From Limonium bicolor (Eukaryota; Streptophyta; Magnoliopsida; Caryophyllales; Plumbaginaceae), in contig CM041776.1 of NCBI GenBank assembly GCA_023374045.1, positions 280,735,999 to 280,799,998 on the forward strand: a stretch of DNA of 64,000 nt, in the 5' to 3' direction. Each line of letters begins with the position of its first letter. The stretch's first letter is position 1. Shown here piece by piece: positions 58,058 through 64,000 of this stretch. The translations under genes were made by a program, and so were the position numbers. The notes under the pieces were generated by a model, which saw nothing but the letters and a program-made list of their open reading frames with translations, ran no database searches and was not told the DNA's origin.

Positions 58058-59323
58058 ATGGCCGCCAACGACCCCATGAGGCAGTTGCAGGAGTTGGCTC
58101 TCAACCTGGGACAGATAGTCCAGAGGCAGGCGCAGAGGGATAATGTGCCGGAGGACTACACTAAGAGAATTGCCCATCTGAAGCCCACATCCTTCAAGGG
58201 AGAGGAGGACCCGGTGCTACTTGAGGACTGGATAAGAGAATTCGACAAGATTTTTGAGGCAGTCAATTGCCCAGCTGACCGAAGGGTAAACACAGCAGTT
58301 TACTATTTCAAGAGTGAGGCAGACATCTGGTGGTCCGCCAACAGAGATGTGTTATTGGCTGGGCCTGATTTCGGTTGGGATGGCCTGAAGGAGGCCATGA
58401 GGAGGCGCTTCTACCCCGAGCATGTCAGGATGCAGAAGTACTTGGAGTTCTCAGAACTCAAGCAGCTATCTTTGAGTGTCAAGGAGTACCATTCGAAGTT
58501 CCTGGAGCTGGCCAGGTTCGCGCCTACGATGGTTCCCGACGAGGCGTCGAAGGTGCAGAGGTTTGTAGGCGGGCTAAACTGGAGTCTACAGGAGGCCCTC
58601 AGCGTGCTGACAATCCCGACGCTCCAAGATGCGTACGGGAAGGCTGCTAACCTGTATAGGGTGCAGCAGAAGAGGAAGGAGGTCCTGGCTGGTAATAAGA
58701 GGAAGATGGAGGGAGGAGATGAGCCTCGAGGACGAGAGGATCAGTCCCACAGACATCAGCAGGAGAAGAGGTGGAAGCCTTACTCGGACCGCAGAGACGG
58801 GAGGCCGAGACATGGGGGAGATCAAAGGGGTGATCAGAGACGAGGTGACCAGCCCCAGCACCAGTCTCAGAGAGGAGAGCCAGACAGGAGAGGCACTTCT
58901 ACTGCAAGAGGTGCAACAAGGATCACCCAGGGAAAGATTGTGAGGGGAACTTGGTCACCTGCTTTCGTTGTGGAAGGCGGGGACACCGATTGTTCGAGTG
59001 CTTTCAGAGTTCCCAGGGAGGCAGTCAGCAGAGAGGCTACAGTGGCGACCGCTCATTCAGGTCAGTCCGACCAGCAGGGCAGAGGCCCGAATCAGAGTCA
59101 GCGTGGGGATGCTCCTCAGCGTAGTAATGGAGAGGGCGGCAATGGTGGCAATAGAGGCCAAGGGGAGTACCGAGGCAACCAGCAGCGGGCTCCAGGGAAG
59201 ATAAATGTGATGAGTCGGGCGGAAGCCGAGGCCGAGGCAGACGTGTTGGCAGGTACCTTTACTGTTCTTGGTACTCCTGCACGCATTCTTTTTGATAGGG
59301 GCTACTTATTCCTTTATATCTGA
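58058..59323 (+). pseudogene. Tekay gag with zinc knuckle read out of frame
   Basis: ATG at 58058 opens a 421-codon frame. Gag capsid core: RIAHLKPTSFKGEEDPVLLEDWI, FKSEADIWWSANRD, MRRRFYPEHVRMQKYLEF, LARFAPTMVPDEASKVQRFVGGL. A basic Arg/Gly/Gln-rich linker follows. At about 58894-59010 the CCHC double knuckle (CKRCNKDHPGKDC, CFRCGRRGHRLFEC) lies in another frame than the ORF, while NVMSRAEAEAEADVLAGTF near the end is again in frame, so two compensating indels flank the knuckle. The ORF ends at a lesion in the protease active site. Gag forms the particle; the knuckle binds RNA. Confidence 0.85.
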
Positions 59324-59597
59324 TAGCCTAGTTGGGAAATTGGGGATAGAGATTTGTGAGACTTCTCCTATAGCTGTATCTATACCATCGGGACGGGTGA
59401 TTACTTGTAAGAATGTAATGAAAGACGTAGGTATAGACATCAAAGGGGAGCAATTTGTAATAGATTTGATCCAATTCGCCTTGACCGACTTTGATATAAT
59501 CCTGGGGATGGATTGGCTGAGCAAATACAAGGGAAGGATAGACTGCAGCGAGCAGAAAATTATTCTCAGAGGACCGTCGGGACGGAGAGTCTCGTAA
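59190..59597 (+). pseudogene. Tekay aspartic protease with disrupted active site
   Basis: The domain begins around VLAGTFTVLGTPA in the gag frame and continues in a second frame (59268-59597) with GATYSFISDSLVGKLG, a central strand region and [15 protein letters not shown]. The frame break falls exactly at the DSGA active site (about 59294-59310), where the catalytic Asp-Ser-Gly triplet is lost by a small deletion. Without the protease the polyprotein could not mature. Confidence 0.85.
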
Positions 59598-61042
59598 AGA
59601 AATGTGGAGGAGAAGCCCGGAGTGAAGCTCGTATCAGCAATGACAATTCTCTCCAAGTAAAGAAAGGACAGCAAGCATACCTTTGCTATGTCCAAGACCT
59701 GAGCCGGGAGCTGGACGAAAAGAAGGAGATCCGAGTAGTAAGCGAATTCCCAGACGTGTTCCCAGACGAGATTCCGGGTATGCCGCCAGACCGAGAAGTG
59801 GAATTCAGCATCGACCTTGTGCCAGGCTCAGCGCCGATTTCGAAGGCTCCTTACCGGATGGCACCCTCAGAATTGAAGGAATTGAAGACCCAGTTGGAGG
59901 ATCTTTTAGATAAGGGATACATTCGCCCTAGTGTATCGCCTTGGGGAGCCCCGGTCTTGTTTGTGAAGAAGAAAGACGGGAGTATGAGGTTATGCATAGA
60001 CTACAGGGAGCTGAACCAGATCACGGTAAAGAACAGATATCCCTTGCCGAGAATAGACGATCTTTTTGACCAGCTGCAAGGGGCAGGGACCTTCTCGAAG
60101 ATCGATTTGAGGTCAGGGTACCAGCTCAGAGTAGCAGAGAGAGACATCCCGAAGACAGCCTTCCGGACTAGGTATGGGCACTTTGAATTCTTGGTGATGC
60201 CCTTTGGACTTACCAACGCCCCAGCTGTCTTTATGGACCTCATGAACCGTATCTTCCACCCCTATTTGGATCGGTTCGTGGTGGTTTTCATAGATGACAT
60301 CCTTATATATTCCAAGGACGAACGGGAGCATGAGGAGCATTTGAGACTAGTATTGCAGACATTGAGGGAGCAGCAGCTATACGCGAAGCTGTCCAAGTGT
60401 GACTTCTGGTTTAGACTGAGTGGCATTTCTGGGCCACGTCATCACAGAGAAGGCATCTCAGTAGATCCGTCAAAGATTCAGGCCGTAAAAGAATGGCCAA
60501 GGCCCAGTAACCTGACTGAAGTACGAAGCTTTCTGGGCTTAGCAGGGTATTACAGATGTTTCATGAAGAACTTTTCAAAGATAGCGAGACCTCTCACCAA
60601 CCTTATGAAGAAAGTGATTAAATTCCAGTGGGACGGCGACTGTGAGAAGGCGTTCCAGACGTTGAAGGAGAGGTTGACCACAGCTCCAGTCCTGACCTTG
60701 CCTTCAGGGACGGACGGGTTTGAAGTTTTCAGCGACACTTCCAAATATGGCTTAGGGTGCGTCCTGATGCAGCATGGGAAGGTCATAGCCTATGCGTCGA
60801 GGCAGTTGAAAGAATACGAGACCAGATATCCGACGCATGACCTGGAATTAGCAGCCGTGGTTTTTGCACTCAAGATCTGGATACACTACCTCTACGGTGT
60901 TGTGCAAGATCTTCACCGACCACAAAAGCCTCAAGTATATTTCACCCAGAAAGAATTGAATATGAGGCAGAGACGATGGTTAGAGCTGATTAAGGACTAT
61001 GACTTGGAGATTTTGTATCATGAAGGGAAGTCCAACTTGTAG
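59513..61042 (+). pseudogene. Tekay reverse transcriptase and RNase H
   Basis: A 509-codon frame. [83 protein letters not shown] (first Asp), [16 protein letters not shown], and [11 protein letters not shown], the FIDD active site, at about 60288. Thumb and connection: [12 protein letters not shown]. RNase [17 protein letters not shown] (usual DAS changed to DTS), [12 protein letters not shown]. Two local frame slips with recovery (about 60415-60440 and 60905-60945) scramble short stretches, the second covering the FTDHKSL motif of RNase H. It copies element RNA to DNA. The frame ends at 61042 before integrase. Confidence 0.9.
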
Positions 61043-62530
61043 CAGATGCATTAAGCAGGAAGAGAAGTCATTCAGTGAATTCCATGTGGGTCCTTCCTGA
61101 TGAGCTAGCTCGTGAGTTTCAGAAGTGAATTTGGAGGTGATGGAATCTGGGGGAGTAGAGCACGAGGTGAAGCTGTACCACATGAGTGCTCTTCCGACAT
61201 TTATGGGGAAATACTCAAAGGGAAGCCTAGCGATGTTAAGTTGGAGTGAATCAGGGAGAAGTTGAAGGAGGGGAAGGCAGAAGGGTTCGAAATCCACAAT
61301 GATGGCAGTCTTAGATTCAGAGGCCGTTGGTGCGTCCCTCAGAGTTGTGAAGATGTGAAAGAGAGATGATGGGAGGCTCATAATACTCCCTATTCAGTCC
61401 ACTCAGGCGGAGATAAATTGTACAAGGATCTGAAGAAGCTGTTCTGGTGGCCTAAGATGAAGCGAGAGGTAGCAGAGTTCGTGTCTAGATTCCTCACCTG
61501 TCAGAAGGTGAAGTTCGAGCATAAGAGGATGGGAGGATTGTTGCAGCCTTTGGAGGTACCCAAATGGAAGTGGGACTCTATTTCTATGGATTTCGTAGTT
61601 GGGCTACCGCCGGCGAAGGGTGGAGTCAACCAGATATGGGTGATCGTGGATCGACTCACCAAGTCCGCTCGATTCATACCTATGAAGAGCACTTGGTCTA
61701 TGAGTCAGGTAGGGGATGCATACATTAAGTATGTGGTTAGATACCATGGTGTGCCTCAGACGATAGTATCTGATCGAGACTCGAGATTTTTCGCACATTT
61801 CTAGCAGCAGTTTCAGAAGGCTATGGGTACTAAATTGAAGTTGAGCACTGCTTTTCACCCGACGACAGACGGTCAGACGGAGAGGACCATCCAGACCTTA
61901 GAGGACATGCTTCGGGCATGTGTCATCGACTTTCAGGGGACCTGGGCAGACAGACTTCATCTGGTGGAGTTTTCATATAATAGCAGTTACCACTCTAGCA
62001 TTAAGATGGCTCCCTATGAAGCCTTATATGGGAGGAAATGCAGAACCCCTTTATGTTGGAGCGACATCAGCGAGACCGTGATATTGGGACCCCAGCTGAT
62101 AGAGGAGACGATGGAGCAGGTCCGAAACATCCAGAGCCGAATGAAAGCGGCTCAAGACAGACAGAAGTCCTATGCTGACTTAAAGAGGAGACCGGTTGAA
62201 TTCGAAGTTGGTGATAGAGTCTTCCTGAAGGTGTCTCCTGTGAGAGGGGTAACCAGATTTGGGAAGAAAGGGAAATTGAGCCCCAAATTCGTGGGTCCTT
62301 ACGAGGTCCTAGAGAGAATTGGAGAGGTGGCCTACAGATTGGCCCTACCTGGTGAGCTGGAGAGAGTCCATAATGTTTTCCATGTCTCTCAGCTGAAGCG
62401 TTATGTTCCCGAACCATCCCACGTTCTCCAGCCTGAGGTGCTGGAGTTGGAGCAGAACCTATCGTACGAGGAATACCCCATTAAGGTACTGGACACCAAG
62501 ACCAGAGAGACCCGATCGAAGTCCACCTGA
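61043..62530 (+). pseudogene. Tekay integrase (stops and frameshifts)
   Basis: 61043-61400 covers the degraded linker and HHCC zinc finger. 61418-61804 encodes LFWWPKMKREVAEFVSRFLTC, MGGLLQPLEVPKWKWDSISM, the first catalytic Asp (SMDFVVGLP) and the second (SDRDSRF), ending at a TAG. 61823-62530 resumes with [19 protein letters not shown] (catalytic Glu), [19 protein letters not shown], the [10 protein letters not shown] beta-barrel and [12 protein letters not shown]. All three catalytic acids (D, D, E) are visible. The integrase inserts the cDNA. One stop and upstream decay break the frame. Confidence 0.9.
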
Positions 62531-62638
62531 ATGGTCAAGGTGTTGTGGTCGAATCATGGGACTGAGGAGGCGACGTGGGAGGTCGAAGAGGAAATGAAGA
62601 AGAAGTACCCTCAGCTTTTCGAGCAGGTAACCGTTTAA
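62531..62638 (+). pseudogene. Tekay C-terminal chromodomain (after a stop)
   Basis: Directly after a TGA, in the same frame as integrase, the sequence reads MVKVLWSNHG, EEATWEVEEEM, KKKYPQLF, the typical chromodomain end of Tekay elements, which recognises methylated H3K9. A single stop separates it from integrase. Confidence 0.88.
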
Positions 62639-62736
62639 GACTAATGTCAAGTTCAGTTGGATTCAGCTTTCAGAATCAGTTTTGGTTGGGGCATTGTCTA
62701 GGCTTAGCTTTGAGGGCGAAGCTTTCTTTTAATGGA

Positions 62737-64000
62737 TGAAATACCCGTGAATTTTGGCATAGGATTAAATTAGCATATAGTCGGGAATGTTATTAACAGA
62801 ATTATTAAGGGCCCAGAGAAGCAAAATACATATATATATATATATATATTTACGTTCGTCTCAAACAACTTTATTATGTTTAAGAATACAAATTTGATTT
62901 TACTTCTTTCTAAAATATTTTCCTCTTCCTAACTTATTTAGTCAGCTACTATGTATTTATTCTTTTATCTATTTATTTAGATAATTCTTCTCATTCTTTA
63001 CTAACGATTAGTTAGTCCTTCTTCTATTTTTACTTTAACCAAATAATATTTATTTATCTCTCTAATCTTGAATCTAGATCCTTCCATGATTTTTAACGTT
63101 ATTTGATTACTCAGTTTTCAGACTAATATTATTGTGGAAGGGTAAGGGGAATGCACTGGTAAGGTTAGATAGTTAATTCTTTGGTATTTGAGTAGTTCCT
63201 GATTGTGTTTCTGCTTACAATTCTAGACACCGAATTCCCTGACGAACGCTGCTGCTGATCTTGCTGAGTGATTCTGTGGCGGTGAGCGTATCCAGGTAAA
63301 TGTTGTGCTCAACATTCTTTACCTCTGTGTTTCACGATTATCGATGGTTGGATTTACTGTGGTTTTGAGATTGTAAAGGTTTGGGAATAATTTTTCCCTG
63401 TGTATTCTGGTAAGATGTTTTACGAAAGGGTTTGAATAAACGTTTTGGGAGGCTTTCTTTGAATTGGTTATTGGATTGTTGGTACCTCTTGGTACTCCGT
63501 GTATATTGTTGGTGCCTTATTGGCGCTCCGTGTAATTATTGGTACTATGTACCCCGTGGATATTCTTATTATTTTGCCTGCAGACATTACTTGCAGTTAA
63601 GCTCTAATGATCTACTCATTTGGGTCATAAGTTACCTTCTGGGAGGTGTGCACACTTAAGGACGTAGAGTGAGGTGGGATTCTTATTATTGCGACCCGAT
63701 TTGGGGGTCATCCGTGTAAGCCATTGATTTGATTCTTGGAAAGTTCTCCCCTGAAATGTTTTACTAATGGTGGTTTGGTGTTGGTGAAATTGGTTGTCGT
63801 TGTGGTGTGAATTAAGGTTTTGCAAATGTTAAATGAGTTTCAAAATGTATTTTACCAGTTGAGGCAATGTTTACTCAGTTTTGCTGATTTGTGCGATCCC
63901 TTCGTGTTTTCTATTGTTGTTTTATGATCGCAGGTACTCATGGCTGAATGTGGGATTGGGACACGCTATCACATAGCCTAGGACAACTGGACAATTATTT
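62737..64000 (+). repeat. 3' LTR of Tekay element (cut by window end)
   Basis: Begins TGAAATACCCG and matches the 5' LTR except for a longer (AT)n run near 62830 and the absence of about 250 bp between 63137 and 63138. Visible length 1264 bp. Confidence 0.94.

Larger units (their letters stand above)
55329..64000 (+). mobile_element. Tekay-lineage chromovirus (Ty3/gypsy), nearly complete, 3' LTR cut by window
   Basis: 5' LTR 55329-57665 (TGAAATACCCG...GTTGTTACA) and 3' LTR from 62737 enclose gag (58058), protease, RT, RNase H, integrase and a C-terminal chromodomain. A degenerate tRNA-Met primer site (AGTATTAGAGCC) follows the 5' LTR at 57671. CAAAA at 55324-55328 is the candidate left target duplication; the right one is outside the window. 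Chromodomains steer integration to heterochromatin. Small frameshifts and stops make it non-autonomous as written. Confidence 0.94.

Overview
This window is nuclear DNA of a flowering plant, most likely a eudicot. The evidence is Tekay-type chromovirus and Athila-type LTR retrotransposons, tRNA-Asp primer sites, a CACTA DNA transposon with TNP2 and Ulp1-like genes, an intron-containing pectinesterase gene and long AT-rich spacers. I cannot name the species. Almost everything is nested transposable elements; I find one convincing host gene.

Layout. 1-9316 (minus strand) is a decayed Ty3/gypsy element: gag on the right, protease and reverse transcriptase on the left, initiator tRNA-Met primer site and LTR start at 9306-9322. 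Between its gag and its protease, in the same orientation, lies an AlkB-like 2-oxoglutarate/Fe(II) dioxygenase domain with all metal and co-substrate residues present. That AlkB segment was later split by a complete 5.8-kb non-coding LTR element (1446-7214, TSD ATCTC), one LTR of which carries a hAT MITE. 9322-13020 is LTR-like AT-rich DNA. 13838-15640 holds a palindrome and tandem arrays with 45-bp and 33-bp periods. 18500-22392 is a truncated gag-only (TR-GAG-like) retroelement and 26109-32376 an intact relative (TSD CATAG), the latter inserted in a long LTR-like tract (22393-34556). 34557-37896 is another LTR with GC-rich inverted repeats and a GC-rich MITE-like unit.

37990-50970 is a degraded Ty1/copia element into which a complete 9.6-kb CACTA element (38877-48462, TSD AGA) was inserted. 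The CACTA carries a frameshifted TNP2 transposase and a second multi-exon gene whose C-terminal Ulp1-like protease keeps its catalytic His, Asp and Cys. 50984-52132 is a LINE-derived retroposon with a poly(A) tail and a 10-bp TSD. 52904-54054 is a three-exon pectinesterase gene without a PRO region. 54585 to the window end is a Tekay LTR fragment into which a nearly complete Tekay element (55329 to beyond 64000) was inserted; it has gag, protease, RT, RNase H, integrase and chromodomain, with several small lesions.

The most interesting item is the AlkB domain inside a gag-pol array, together with GT-AG intron-like segments that interrupt the same element's gag and join it in frame. Other recurring structure: unrelated LTR families all carry clusters of short GC-rich inverted repeats, and two families share three polypurine-tract-like boxes near their 3' end. 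Many single-base indels between paired LTRs mean that some frameshifts may be assembly errors.
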